From Tetmemena sp. SeJ-2015 (Eukaryota; Ciliophora; Spirotrichea; Sporadotrichida; Oxytrichidae): 64,000 nucleotides of DNA. The position numbers and the translations under genes were made by a program. The notes beneath the pieces were generated by a model, which saw only the letters and a program-made list of their open reading frames with translations, did not search any database and was not told where the DNA came from. This document shows positions 1 to 11,649 of the stretch, one piece after another. Location: the NCBI GenBank assembly GCA_027382625.1, contig JAJKFJ010021864.1, positions 1 through 64,000 of the forward strand, in the 5' to 3' direction. Numbering within the stretch: the stretch's first letter is position 1; every line of letters begins with the position of its first letter.

Positions 1-780
1 AAATTAGCCATCTAAAAACCCTCATTTTTCGCACTTTCAAAGCTCAATATCTCCTCATAGAAAATCGATAGAGGGATAAAACCTAGGTGTTTCTTTGTCT
101 CTGTCTCACGCTCTGTCTAATGGTATATATAAAGTAGGGTGTCAGATTTTTTCATTTTCTCGGATTTGTGCTTTTTTAGATTTGAGAGATCTGCCTTGTC
201 TTAATTAAGTCTCTTCTGTAATTTTGGGAATGCGTGTATATCATATATAATGATCATTAATATCTATTCACTATTTATCTAAGTATATAGGTTATGGGTT
301 TATATATTTATATATATATATATATATCGTGTATAAAGACAGAGAATAGATCAAGGTTAAATTAATGATACCAAAATTAGCGATACAAAAAACTCTGTTG
401 AATATAGTTGAGAATAACTTTTCTTGAGAAAACAACTGAGTAAAATAGTACTTCACTTTTTTCCAGTAAGATTAAAAATATAAATTTTATGCTCTCACAT
501 CGTAACAAATAGTTTTTAAAATAAATAGATAAAAACTATTTAACATTTGACTAGCTATCTAAATAATTCAAGGCATTCAAATATTTTTTAGTACCTAAAT
601 GTTAAAATTATTTTACAATACTTAAACTAATTTTATCTTTTGATTAAATTCTAAATTATATTAAGATAAAGAACTCTTATAAGACTAGTCTATTCTTATA
701 GCAAAATATATTTTTTAAATTATAGATAAAGTTTTTTATTTCAAAGTATATAAATTTAAAATTCAATTTTTCAAAGAGTT
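1..780. other. AT-rich stretch with no gene seen
   Basis: No reading frame with convincing protein-like content was found on either strand. A short TA dinucleotide run lies near 300-330. It probably contains the 5' flank of the TTLL gene that follows. Confidence 0.5.
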
Positions 781-3119
781 AAATTCTATTAGGAGGACTC
801 TGAAATAGTTAGAAAACTAACCCCTTTTGAAGTAGCAGTCTAATAACACATCTTAAGATTTACACCCATACTACTTCAGATATTATAGATAATACTTTAT
901 TAATTTATGATAAGTAAAACCAAAGACTTAAGATCAATAACAGAGTCAAAAAAGTATAAAATTCAAAGAAGGCTAATCAGTCAGGAATACCATAACCAGC
1001 AGCAACTCAATTTTAAATTACAATAGCAATCTTTCAAGCACTCTAGCTAGTAATTTTGGATCTTCAAGTTGTCTTAACTCCCAATACTTGAAGGGATTCT
1101 AGTCCTCTAAAAATCAAATTAGCGTAAGAGAATTAAAAGAGATGAATGATTCTAAGTTTATCACTTTCCTCAATTTGACAGATGCTCCAAGTGAAGAACT
1201 CAACATCATTCACTTAAAATAATTTCATAATGTTATATTTTATTTTAAATTATGAATTTACTTATTTTTCCTCATAAAATTCAGTTTAATGAGATTCTGT
1301 ATTAAATAACATTTTATATATCATTTAAAGCTCTCAGAACGGTGGGTCTCCTAGAAAATTAAGCTCAGCAAGTTATTTGACTTTCAGATTTCAGGGGTAC
1401 GAAGTGAAACTTGTGAAATAGATTCTAGAGTATAACTCGTTCAGAGATGTGACTTCTGAATATGAGGAGTTCTAAGAAGATCTAAAATACAGAGAGACTT
1501 ACTACAAGAGTCGACAATAGACTAATTCAAAGGATAAACTCAGCAAAATAATAACTACGTCCTCAACTTAGGGAAACAACTAGTTACTGCTTTGGAGCAC
1601 ATCTATGATTAAATCATCAGTCTACTAAAATCTTAGGAAAGAATAAAAGGTCAATCATTTCCCCAGGTCTTACGAGATAACTAGAAAAGATAATTTTTAT
1701 CAAAGAATATCTAGAATCATATTTAAATAGTTTGAGATTCAATTTTGAATGCAGGCTCTCTATGGGCAGTAGAATTTTGATTTTATGCCCGAGACTTTTA
1801 TGTTCCCTTAAGAGACTTAAAAGCTTTAGCAAGAAATTAGCAGACGGAAAGACTAGCTATGGATTTTTAAACCTTGCGCCTCTAGTTAGGGCAAAGGTAT
1901 TTTCGTGACTAGTAGCCTGGATTAGGTGCCTCAAAAGCAAAACTTTATAGTTTCGCAGTACATTTCTAATCCTCTGCTAATAGATGGGCTTAAGTTTGAT
2001 CTAAGGATATATGTGGCAATAACTTCTATAAATCCCTTGAGATTGTATATTTATGAGGAAGGGTTAGCAAGGTTTGCCACTCAAAAATATACAAATGAGG
2101 ACACCAATAATCTTTACGTTCATCTCACAAACTACTCAATCAACAAGTTCAATAAGGAAGGTTTCGTGCCAAATATAGACCCTGAGAAGGATGACAACGG
2201 CTCAAAGTGGTCGCTCTCTGCTCTTAAAAAGTATCTGCAGTCACGATACCCCAAGTATGAAGTAGACTTTTTGAATGAGAGAATAAATGATCTCGTAGTT
2301 AAGACTATCATAGCAGTAGAACCACTTTTGCAAAATGGACTTGAGATGTTCCTCCCCTCAGATAATTATTTTACCCTTTATAATTAAGGCCATCTTCAAA
2401 ACTAGAACTCGTAAAATAACCCCACAACTACAAAACAGTCTTTATCCATATTAGGGTCGAGAAGATCTTGCTGCTTTGAACTGCTTGGATTTGATGTTCT
2501 GATTGATTCTAATTTAAAGCCTTGGCTTTTGGAAGTAAACTTAAGTCCCTCCATGAATACTGACAGCCCTTTGGATTTAAAAATTAAGTCGTAACTACTA
2601 ACTTAGCTTTTCAATCTGATTGGAGTAATGAATCAGCAAGCTTCTCAATAGCAAAATTTAATTTCAATTTTAATAAATATGCCATTAAAGTATAATTAAG
2701 CTAATAGATAAATAATATTTAGATTTATTTGGTTCATTTTTATTCGTAATTTATTCTTACAACTTTTTATTAGTGTTTAAAGTTTGTATAATAATTTGAA
2801 ATAAATTATGTTTTTTAACCTTTTCAAATTTAGCAGAAGGAGAAAAGTCCTCCCAAACAAAAGAAACTATCTACAGAGAGAAGCAATCTATTTAAGAGAA
2901 CATTCCTACCTCGCATGTATCAGCAAACTCCTATTAACTCAGTACAAATGAAAAGACAGCTTTACGAATCTAAGTTAATTTAAGAGTTCCTTCAGGAACA
3001 ATAAAGAAGTGGCTTATTCATTTTTATTTTTAAAAAACTAATTTCCATAAGATTAAGATTAAAATAACTGAGCTCGTATTTTGAAACGTTCTTATCTTAG
3101 CTTGATTTATAATATGTAT
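781..3119 (+). CDS. Tubulin-tyrosine ligase-like (TTLL) protein
   Basis: A polyglutamylase/polyglycylase-type ATP-grasp ligase that would modify tubulin tails on ciliary and cortical microtubules. Seen: [18 protein letters not shown] near 1650-1715, [14 protein letters not shown] near 1770, [15 protein letters not shown] near 1860-1905, [20 protein letters not shown] near 1960-2010, the LTNYSINK motif near 2125 and [17 protein letters not shown] near 2530-2575. All are TTL hallmarks in the expected order. Numerous in-frame TAA/TAG read as Gln. The frame is broken near 1225-1330, 1575-1645, 1720-1750 and 2690-2830 by introns or IESs whose edges I did not all resolve. The 5' end (about 780) and the basic C-terminal tail (about 2830-3119) are approximate. 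Substrate class (Glu or Gly) cannot be told. Confidence 0.85.
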
Positions 3120-3208
3120 GATTCTTACAAAAATAAGACTCTTTATTTTAAAAGATTGCATTATTACTTAATTATTTTAAATATAGTAATCTTTGATTTA
3201 AATAGTAT

Positions 3209-5034
3209 TCAGTTTGATTTTCCCATGCACTAATTACAATAAGTATCGACAGTTTTTCGATGAGGAAAGATTAAATGACCAGATTTTGTGCAGTTACTTG
3301 CAATCGCACAGACTAAACCATCAAACTTCCACTCTAATGAGTTAGAAACTCTGCTTCTAAAAACCATCTTAGGACAGCCACAATTGGAATCAAATAGATC
3401 ATCAATCAACAAATATATAATCAATTTAAAATATAGCTGTCTTAGATTAGTCACATTGATATAAACAACTGATTTAATTATAGATTACATTCATGATATC
3501 CTTGTCATTTGAGTGCATAAACTGTTGATAGAATATAATGTAATCAGTTATCCATGAATTCTGCCCTTGCTTGAATAGATGAGTCCATATAGTTATTTTA
3601 TCCATTAGAGATGAGTTCGGGAGCTTTGTGAAACATCAAGTCTGAAGTGTATGGCATCAAATCTGCTATTCCAAATGAATCTAATTAATTATAATATGTA
3701 TAGTAGGTATCTATGTCAGTCTTCCTTTCAGCATTTCCATTCTGCACTCTAACTTAGTGGATAACTTTGGGTTGATTTAAGCTTTGAATCATTCTCTGCT
3801 ATTCTTGCATAATCTTATTCTCCTTCCCTGGCCCAAAAGTACCTCTTGGTTATCCAAACTAACCAGTAGATTCCATATGGTTCATATGCTGCTACTATTG
3901 AAAAGTGTTCAGATCTCTAACTAAAATGTTATCGTTTGTGATTATTTCACTTTTCAAGAAATTTGAATAGCCTGGCTGATCTAATTCAGCAAGACTCAGC
4001 TACTAATAAAGTAAAATATGGATGAATTGAAGAAACTAATTTTGTGTTTCTCTCATAAGTGGTTAAGAAAGTAAATTCGGAGTGGAGTTTGAGTTTGATG
4101 AGAGTTCTAATCCACTGTTGTAAAGATTAAACAACTTATACTGTCTCTGCTTCATTTGTGTGATCTCACCAAGCACTACTCTGTGATTTTCATCCAGTCT
4201 TCTTTATACATTAACTAAGTTGAGAAGAATGTTTTCAATTTCAGGTTTCTTTTAATTAAATTACTACTCAACGCTCTTTGACAATTTAGCTATATCTTCA
4301 ATCATTGAGATTATCTAAAAAATAGTATCTAATAATGGTTAAAGTACTTAATTATCTCGTGTAGTTATCGTTCATACTCTTTCTAACTTCCAAAAATCTT
4401 AGTGTCTGTGTAAAGTTTTGCGCCAGTGATCATTTTATCTAAGTTCTCTTATGAGAAATAAAATAGAAAATATACTGCTTCTATCTCTTTCATGTCGATA
4501 TATTTCTGCTATGATTAATCTTAGATAACAGTAAGCTGACTCTCTAAATCTTATTTAAGCTTCTCTATTGAGAACTCTTATTTCTCGGTACTTTAGTAAT
4601 CAAAGCAGGCAACTAGTGATTGATTTGAACTTCATGCTTGCCTGAGATAGTCTCAACTTTAAATTCAAAAATAATAATTATTTGATTTCAACTTAAGTAA
4701 GTCTTTTCTCAAGAGCAGAATGCTTCATAAGTAATTCCTCATATTAAGAATCCTTAATCATCTTTGAGTTTTCTAACTCTTCTTTCTTGAGTTTAGAGAT
4801 TTATTCATTAAGCTTGGAATGCTTTTCAGTGGCTTATAGTCTGTTATCGAGTTAAGATATTCTCTCAAGCAAGTAGTCAGTTGATTGCTAAGTAGCTAGA
4901 AGATGAGTGGTTGACTAATGTTGGCTTGGCAAATAAATCAACTTTATTAAAATAATGAAAAGCAGATAAGGCAACGTAATTATTGGCTATTAAAGACTTT
5001 GATATTGATGGGCTCTTTATATATCTTGTGGCAT
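3209..5034 (-). CDS. Coiled-coil protein, unrecognised
   Basis: Minus-strand gene, tail to tail with the TTLL gene. A possible ATG at 5034 is followed by a hydrophobic stretch and then heptad-like sequence such as LERISQLDNRLQATEKHSKL near 4870-4800 and further coiled-coil segments to about 4140. The C-terminal part (about 3454-3209) is Cys-containing (SNCGCPKMVF) and ends with TGA at 3209-3211. In-frame TAA/TAG read as Gln throughout. Several breaks (near 4650, 4420-4330, 3480) look like introns or IESs. Role unknown; a structural or cytoskeletal role is only a guess from the coiled coil. Confidence 0.6.
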
Positions 5035-5229
5035 CTACAGAGGAAACTATAAAGAATTCTATCCTTGATAGGATTACAAAGTATGCACAATATTTTGTGA
5101 CTTAGCATTCAAATCTAATTTTAATTTAAAACATATAATTATAGTGAGTTAAAACAATTAATTATCAAAAGTATGTCATAAATTATATCTAATAAGCTTA
5201 ATATCATAATTAAATTATAATTTATTTAA

Positions 5230-6320
5230 AGTGTGAGGTATTGATTGTAATGAGATCTATTCTAGGAATGAGATCTTACTTCATTTTCATTAGCGAATTC
5301 ACGATACCTCATGTTTTCAATGTTAGCTTGTGCTCCTGCATATGCTTGTCTGTTTTCAAGCTTTAATACTATAATAATATGTAATTTCTGTTAAAAGCTG
5401 TTGAAGTTGTTGCTATTCAGTGAAATTGAAATGAGGTGCAGTGCTTGTCCTTTGGAGTTGTGAAGTTTGCAGATTATTTTACTGTGTACTAGATCCTTAA
5501 ATTGAGCTTAGAAGATTGGGACTCTCATCAGAAACAGCACTCATAATTTAAAGCATCTACGTCGACTTCTTGGTTCCTTATTTTTGTGATGGCTAAGAGG
5601 GGAGAAACGCTAAATAGAGTTGAATTAGTCTTCTATGATGGCTCCTCCATCAGAGGCTGATGCATCATTATCTACAATATTTATCTTTGAGTCAGTTTCG
5701 GCAGAGCCCTAAAAAGCAGGAACAAGCTCTGTGGCTGTAGGTAGTTGCTCCCTACTTGTAAGCTTCTGGATTTAAATTTATTAGGCTTGCTGTTGGGAAA
5801 ATTAATGGTGCTGTTGCTACTCTAAAGTTGTAAGCCTTGAGTTGAAGTTAGGGTTTCCACTTAGATAAATGACTTCATTCAAGTTGAGTTAGTTGTTTGA
5901 GCTCCTAACTTGAGAGTTATGATGAGAAGCTGGAACGGGTAAAGGGTTTTGATTTGCCTGGATACATCTTTAGTTATTGAGAATGTCAGTGATGTGTTTG
6001 TAATCATCCTAGGAACTCGTATTTTAGAACTGTTGCTTTTTAGATGACTTGTGCTTGGTTCTTGTCTTTTGAGACTCATCATAATTTTATTGAGGAATAA
6101 CTTGAGAATACATTTGAGATAAACTCAATTTAATACATGATGAACTATATGTTTTTGTTGGGTTAAAAATAGTTTTGGAGTATAGTACTACATTTTGATG
6201 GGACTACTGATTTGCAGATGCACTTTTATGGGAGCCAATGCTTTGAGGCCTCTATTGATGTTTGTTTGAGGATTCAGCCAAGTTACTTTAATGAGACTGA
6301 TCTATCTGATGCTTTTTAAA
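5230..6320 (-). CDS. Gln/Ser/Asn-rich low-complexity protein
   Basis: A single minus-strand frame is open from about 6320 to 5560 when TAA/TAG are Gln, with many Gln, Ser, His and Asn residues and an acidic stretch (NDASASDGGAIIEDQFNSIQ near 5690-5630). After a frame change near 5565 the protein probably continues (DESPNLLSSIQGSSTQQNN, then FTEQQQLQQLL) to about 5330. A short direct repeat TGCT at that frame change suggests a tiny IES. No domain recognised. The 5' start was not found; a first exon may lie upstream of 6320. Confidence 0.5.
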
Positions 6321-6771
6321 TCTTATAGATAAAACATAAATATTCCTTATAATCGGTCTAACCCATCAAATAAACAATATTCTGAATAATAGGCTTTCTT
6401 TCTAATTAAATAAAGTTTATGAACTTTCTAAACATACAAATTAAAATTTCTATAGGATAAATAAATTAAGTAAAGAAAGGGAGAATTAAATTCACAAATT
6501 AAGCTAAGATTTTCTTAAGATAAATCTGTAATTAGTTCAAATTTCAGAAAAGACTAAAAGTTTTTTGCAAAATTTATAAGAGCTCAGAAATAACTAAACT
6601 CTAAGAATTAAAAATATAAAATATTTTATGATGCTTTTGCTGATTGGGTTCTGAGTTCTTCATATTTTTAAGATTATTTATATTTGAATTTAAACTGCTC
6701 TACTTAGCTCAGAAAAAATCTAAAACTATTTTATAAATTTGAAATTGAATAGAGTAATCGTAGAAAATAGA
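6321..6771. other. Divergent intergenic region
   Basis: AT-rich sequence between the minus-strand Gln-rich gene and the plus-strand RING/LON gene. No gene seen; it presumably holds both promoters. Confidence 0.4.
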
Positions 6772-8213
6772 ATGGAAGAAACCAAATCTATATTGATAAC
6801 TTCAAGTCAGCAAGAGTTTGAAGACAGTTTAACCTGCCCTGTCTGCTTGGACTTATTCTTTTAGCCAGTTTCAACTCAGTGTGGGCACACTTACTGCAAA
6901 GAATGCCTCAGCAAGTAAGTTAAATAAAATATTAGCTTCCCTTTAACTCTCATTTGTTTGGTCTGATGAAAATTACCAGAGAAATTTCTTAAACACTTGT
7001 CAAAATATACATCATCCTAAATTAAATACTTTCATCTAGTTCTTTAAAGTACAAGAGTGAGTGCATCACCTGCAGACAAACCATTCTCTTATCTTCTGAC
7101 TACCTCCCAGTGCATTATAATTCACAAATAACTATATTTATTAACAGTGAACATCGCTTTGCAGAAGCTAATTGAGAACAAATATCCCAACATCATCAAA
7201 TAAAAAGAAGAAGCTACTCATTATAAATAGTATTTTAAGCTCTTAAGAAATTAAAGGCTGAGAAGGAAGCTGAATTCATAGCTTGTAATAATATTCCAGT
7301 GTGGATTGATGGAACTCATATATTTCCTGGAGTCACAACTTAGATTACTCTTACTGGCAGAGCAGGACTTGACTTATCTCATGTTTACAAATATTAATTG
7401 CATATAAGAAATAGCATTTGCAACTCATATGGTGTCACGAGGGAATAGAAGATTTGTGATAATGAGGAGCGAAGCAGATATGAGAGGTTTTATACTTACT
7501 CTAAAGAGATTGAATCCCACTTTTGTGAGGAACCAAGTTGTTATTGAGGTACAAGGTGCAGATCGTTTCATAGCTGATGAGATTTTCGTGCCAGAAGAAA
7601 GAAGAGGCCTTTATGGAGCAGACAGCGCAGCTTAAGAGCTCAAATTTGCTAGAGGAAGAATAGTCAGAGATTAGATCAAGACGTTCTCAGATGAGTCTAC
7701 TTTATATTTATATAAATGGTTTGATGAAGCAGAGGAGAGATTATGGCAAGTGCAGATCGCCTAAAAACTTGACAGAATATAAACCATCTTCAACTAAGAA
7801 TACGAGAGAAGAGCCCAACCTGAATAACTGCCTCTCTTAAATTTTAATGTTTTCCATTTATTAAACTTAAGAGGTACATTTGGAGAATACCCTAACAATA
7901 ATTAGCCCTCTATATTGCAAAGAGTTGAAAAATAATCTCTTTACGCACTCTCTCATTTGAAGCTGCAAAATACACAATCTGATTTGATCTTCACCGCAGA
8001 CCCACAAGAAAGAGTAAACGCTATATTTTAGGAACTTGAATAATAATACAATGAAATTAGAGTTAACTATAATGTATATTATAAGTGAGGATGCACTAAA
8101 AGTTGTTTGTTTGGGAGCCAGATGTCCCCGACAAAGTAAAGGAGAGCAATCGCCAAATACTCATGATTTTGGGCCTTTTTATGCTCTTCATTTTGGCAAG
8201 GTTTTATAGATGA
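6772..8213 (+). CDS. RING finger + LON-like domain protein with C-terminal membrane anchor
   Basis: Likely E3 ubiquitin ligase related in layout to LONRF proteins. ATG at 6772. A C3HC4 RING (CPVCLDLFFQPVSTQCGHTY, then CKECLS and CITCRQ) occupies about residues 20-65. It is followed by a LON substrate-binding-like region (IPVWIDGTHIFPGV; NRRFVIMRSEADMRGFILTL; FVPEERRGLYGADSA), a charged region, and a hydrophobic C-terminal helix (ILMILGLFMLFILARFYR) consistent with a tail anchor. One GT-AG intron (6915-7039) and four IESs (7113-7149, 7216-7241, 7383-7428, 8086-8102) interrupt it. Removing them gives 1191 nt, exactly 397 codons with the TGA at 8211. The frame only closes when all five are removed, which strongly supports the parsing. 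Confidence 0.85.
6915..7039 (+). other. Spliceosomal intron in RING/LON gene
   Basis: GTAAGT at the 5' end and CATCTAG at the 3' end. Splicing joins CLSN to SLKYKSECITCRQ within the RING. Confidence 0.75.
7113..7149 (+). other. IES, pointer CAGTG (37 bp)
   Basis: CAGTG at 7108-7112 is repeated at 7145-7149. Removal joins YLPV to NIALQKLIE in frame. It has no GT-AG ends. Confidence 0.85.
7216..7241 (+). other. IES, pointer AAGCT (26 bp)
   Basis: AAGCT at 7211-7215 and 7237-7241. Removal joins IKQKEEA to LKKLKAEKEAE. Confidence 0.85.
7383..7428 (+). other. IES, pointer CTCAT (46 bp)
   Basis: CTCAT at 7378-7382 and 7424-7428. Removal joins AGLDLSH to MVSRGNRRFVIM inside the LON-like region. 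Confidence 0.85.
8086..8102 (+). other. Very short IES, pointer AAG (17 bp)
   Basis: AAG at 8083-8085 and 8100-8102 flank TGAGGATGCACTAA. Unremoved, the first codon is the TGA stop. Removal joins NVYYK to LFVWEPDVPDK and the membrane anchor. Confidence 0.65.
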
Positions 8214-8291
8214 TATTAAGAATGCTTGGTTAAACTTAATTTTGAATAGTTGTGTTAATTTAATAAATAAGAAATTATAAAAGTATTTTTA

Positions 8292-8549
8292 ATGGATTAG
8301 AAACTTTCAGATTTCGCATACAACAATTTGATTGAGCAAGCTTACCCTACTCTGGTGCTGAGGCTGAATCATACTTGCTTCAAGCGATGTGTAAGTTCAG
8401 ATAGTGATTCAGTTAGGCAAAGAATGAAAGACTAATAAACTGAGGCTTTTGTTCTGAGTTCAGAAGAAAGTGCTTGCATATCAAACTTCAATAAATGGGA
8501 ATAGTATAATTAGATTAAATAAGAAACTGTGCATCAAATTATACTCTGA
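8292..8549 (+). CDS. Small Tim9/10-like protein (tentative)
   Basis: Short frame from ATG 8292 to TGA 8547-8549 (85 residues). It contains CFKRC, the CX3C signature of the small TIM intermembrane-space chaperones, and a second partner region ACISNF about 40 residues later, where the last Cys expected of a twin CX3C protein is Phe. Length and helix-loop-helix spacing fit the family. Sequence after the stop (LMVNRLAEDFKDRCTF in a shifted frame) also looks coding, so a small IES or indel near 8545 may hide the true C-terminus. Family assignment is tentative. Confidence 0.45.
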
Positions 8550-8836
8550 TGGTAAACAGACTAGCCGAAGACTTCAAAGACAGATGCACATTTAAGGACT
8601 GAACAAACTAAAAAGGAACTTTAGAGGAGGACTCACTCGAACAAGAGATAAACAACAAAACTGTTCTATATCTCATTATCCACTTGTAAATATTGAATCT
8701 CTTTAATTAAATCTAGAAAATGAATATGCTATGTTTGTGCGTTAGAACAGGCGTTTTAAATTTAATGACGCAAATAAACTATAATAGTAGATACAAACTA
8801 TTCAATATATGTTAAATATTTTTAAAGATAGAAATA
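8550..8836. other. Short intergenic region, possible Tim-like 3' part
   Basis: The first ~60 bases could be the frame-shifted C-terminus of the upstream small gene. The rest is AT-rich spacer before the OSBP-like start. Confidence 0.3.
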
Positions 8837-10638
8837 ATGGACAAATCTGAATCAGCTCTGGTAGAGGAACAGACCTAGCAACTCTCACTAGAAGGCAATA
8901 ATGAAGAACAGAAAGATCTTTAGCAGAGTAAGCTCATATCTCATACATGGAGCATATTTTTAAACTTACTATTTTAGCTGACCTAACATAATTTAAAATC
9001 TTTAATTTAAAAATATATAAGAAGAGGAGGAGAAAATTGAGCAGAAAATGGCAGAGGCAGCAGCAAATGCAAAGACCGGCGATGCAGCCCAACCACTAGC
9101 GTTAATCTATCAAACCCCGAGGATCCCGATGAGCAAGAGTTGATTAACAATCCCTACATTTATTTTTATAATTAGAGTGTTATTAAATACTTTAGCACAT
9201 TTATTCGGACTCATAAGCAGTAGCTCCTTACTCTTTTGTGGACTTCAGATAGCAGTATCAGAGGACTTGTCCCCCTCCTAAGTATATGACAGAGGATGTA
9301 CTTCTCAAGCCTCTTCCCACTTAAAAAGAAGATCTGATGAAGGGTCTAAAAGAGCAGAATTACGGAGGCCTTATTTGCGTTGATAAAGAAGCCATAGACA
9401 AATAGAAGGGTGTGTTGGTAGATGTGCTCAAGCAATTAACTGAGGCATTATATATTTTCCATTTAATATATCTTATGTAACTAAGAACATCTTATCTGGT
9501 TTGACTATTACACACATCTCGTTGCCAATCAAAATTTTTGAGGCTCGATCTTCCATTCAAAGAATAGTCGATATTTGGTCATTTGGTCCCAAGTACCTAA
9601 ATCAAGCTGCTTAGTCTGAGGATCATTTAGAGAGATTCAAATTGGTTATCGCCTTCGCTCTTTAAAATAAGTAAGTATCATCTTAGTGGTATATACATTT
9701 GCACGAGTCAGTATAAGCCCTTCAATCCAATCCTTGGAGAAACTTTGAAGGCAGAGTTTGCAGATGGCACTTAGGTTTATTGTGAGCATACTTCTCATCA
9801 CCCCCCTATTACGAACTTCTTAATGCACCCTCAAGATCAGTCATACAAATACTACGGTTACTATGAATTCACTGCAAGTATGGGCGCCAATCATCTTAAA
9901 AGTGGACTTAGAGGGCCCAACAATGACTTTAAGAGTTTATTGATTTTATTAATGTGGTTTTTGCAGATGGTCATCACATTAGATTCAGAGTGCCAGATTT
10001 CAAACTTGGCGGAACTGTGATGGGTGAGAGAACAATCGAGGCAACTGGCAACATTTTCTTTGAGGATCTAACCAATAATCGCAAGGCAGTGGTAATTTTC
10101 AGCACTTACAAAAAGAGCGGCTTCTTCACAACTACTGAGACAGGCAGCAGAGATGAATTCACTGGAGTCATTTACGATTGCGAGCCCATCGTTAATTAAG
10201 AAGCCTCCGCTAAACTTCTCTACTCAAATAAATATTCAGATATATAGGCCTTAATTAATTTTAATGTCAAAAAACGCATAGGAGATTAATGATCTCAATA
10301 AGATAAAAGACATGAAGGAGAAGATTTGCGATATCAGTGGTAGTTGGCTACGACAGATAACCATAGATGGAGTGAAGTATTGGGACATTGATCAAGATCA
10401 GCCTTTTAGACAAATAAACAGTCTCACTTACTAATTTATAGCAAAACTATTTATAAACTATTGAGATTATTGGACTGAGGTTGCCCCTAGTGACTGGAGA
10501 TACAGAGAGGACTTGCTCTGGCTTAAATATAATTACATGCGTATCGCCAGTCAATGGAAACTTAGACAAGAGGAGTAGCAGAGACACGACAGAAGACTCA
10601 GACTCAAGAGAAAAGAAGAAAGAGCAAAGGGCAAGTGA
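8837..10638 (+). CDS. Oxysterol-binding protein-related (ORD domain) lipid transfer protein
   Basis: A soluble sterol/phosphoinositide transfer protein acting at membrane contact sites. ATG at 8837 begins an acidic N-terminus (MDKSESALVEEQTQQLSLEG). The ORD is clear: LPIKIFEARSSIQRIVDIWS near 9520-9575, YKPFNPILGETLKAEFADG near 9710-9765, the OSBP fingerprint EHTSHHPP near 9785-9810 (canonical EQVSHHPP), VFADGHHIRFRVPDFKLGG near 9955-10010 and YDCEPI near 10175. The basic C-terminus (LRLKRKEERAKGK) ends at TGA 10636. At least one IES (9926-9954) and several introns or IESs (near 8935-9015, 9225-9270, 9450-9515, 9670-9700, 10200-10290, 10420-10470) interrupt it. No PH domain or FFAT motif was seen. 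Confidence 0.85.
9926..9954 (+). other. IES, pointer AATG (29 bp)
   Basis: AATG at 9922-9925 and 9951-9954. Removal joins GLRGPNN to VVFADGHHIRF in frame. Confidence 0.8.
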
Positions 10639-10795
10639 ATATAATAGAAATATCCTCTATCCCACTTATAATCATTAGAATGAAGGCAATCAGCATTTAT
10701 TGTAGATATTCAGTTTAATCTTTTAAAATCAATTAATCTACTTGTATATCACACAATTTGTCTGTTCATTGATAGTTTCTCTTTCTCCTTAACAT

Positions 10796-11121
10796 TCATA
10801 AAATACTTTACAATTTGTAATTCTGTAGTTGCTACATCTAGCCTGGTGGATTTTGGTTTCTCATAGGAGGATTTCTTATACAACTCTTTGAGCATTTGGC
10901 CTTGCAGCCTGAGGTTGAATGATTTGAGGAGGGTTAATAGGAGCAGGTTGTTATTGGGGATTTCTAGGTTTCTTTTATTTATTGAACAAGTCTTTGATAT
11001 AGTTGAGTTCTGAGGGTTTGATGTTTAGAGTATCGAGCACACTAAATGGAATTATATCCGAGAGAACAGCTGATGTGAGCAAGTGCCTAGGTAGCATTCT
11101 TTTCTTGCCTTCCTGTGACAT
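10796..11121 (-). CDS. Small Pro/Gln-rich protein, unrecognised
   Basis: Minus-strand frame from ATG 11121 (MSQEGKKRMLPRHLLTSAVL), then KPSELNYIKDLFNKQKKPRN and a Pro/Gln-rich tail. The frame shifts near 10880. The next frame continues in the same style (RNPPMRNQNPPGQMQQLQNY) to TGA at 10796, so a small IES or indel is likely there. Coding-like minus-strand sequence at about 11160-11400 (LQELLDLRKYLNRIKSQ; EKDEIEVERDRKFTQGDFRR) may be an upstream exon of the same gene. Function unknown. It is tail to tail with the OSBP-like gene. Confidence 0.5.
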
Positions 11122-11649
11122 TATGTAGACTGCTTTCTAAAAAATGAGAGTTATATTATAAATTGTTTTTTCTTGATGAGTCTGCGGGTCATCAGCATAA
11201 AGATAGCACAGAATCTTCTGAAATCACCTTGTGTAAACTTTCTGTCTCTCTCTACTTCTATTTCATCTTTCTCAAAAATATCTTAAAAACTAGATTTATT
11301 TACTTTAATAGGCACTCTTGTGATTTTATACGATTTAGGTATTTTCTCAGGTCAAGCAATTCTTGAAGTTTAAGTGTATAACCTTTTTAAAAATTAAGAT
11401 TTAAAAACAAAATCTTATAAGATTATGGTTTTTATTGAAACTTTAGAGCTTTAAAAATGAACTAAAAAAGCCTCAAAACCTGTATATACTATAATTTATT
11501 AAAAAATAAATATTAATTTATAATACATGAAATCAATGCCAGAAAATTTTTTACTCTTGCTTTAAGGAAGCATGAAACTATAAAACAAAGCTGGAAATTG
11601 TAATTATTATAATAAAACACCATCATCATTTTTATATTACAAATTTTAT

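Noticed and set aside
9823..10020. Plus-strand frame ending after 10010 in the OSBP-like gene
   Set aside because: It is the real exon read through an IES into the wrong frame; with 9926-9954 removed the true frame continues.
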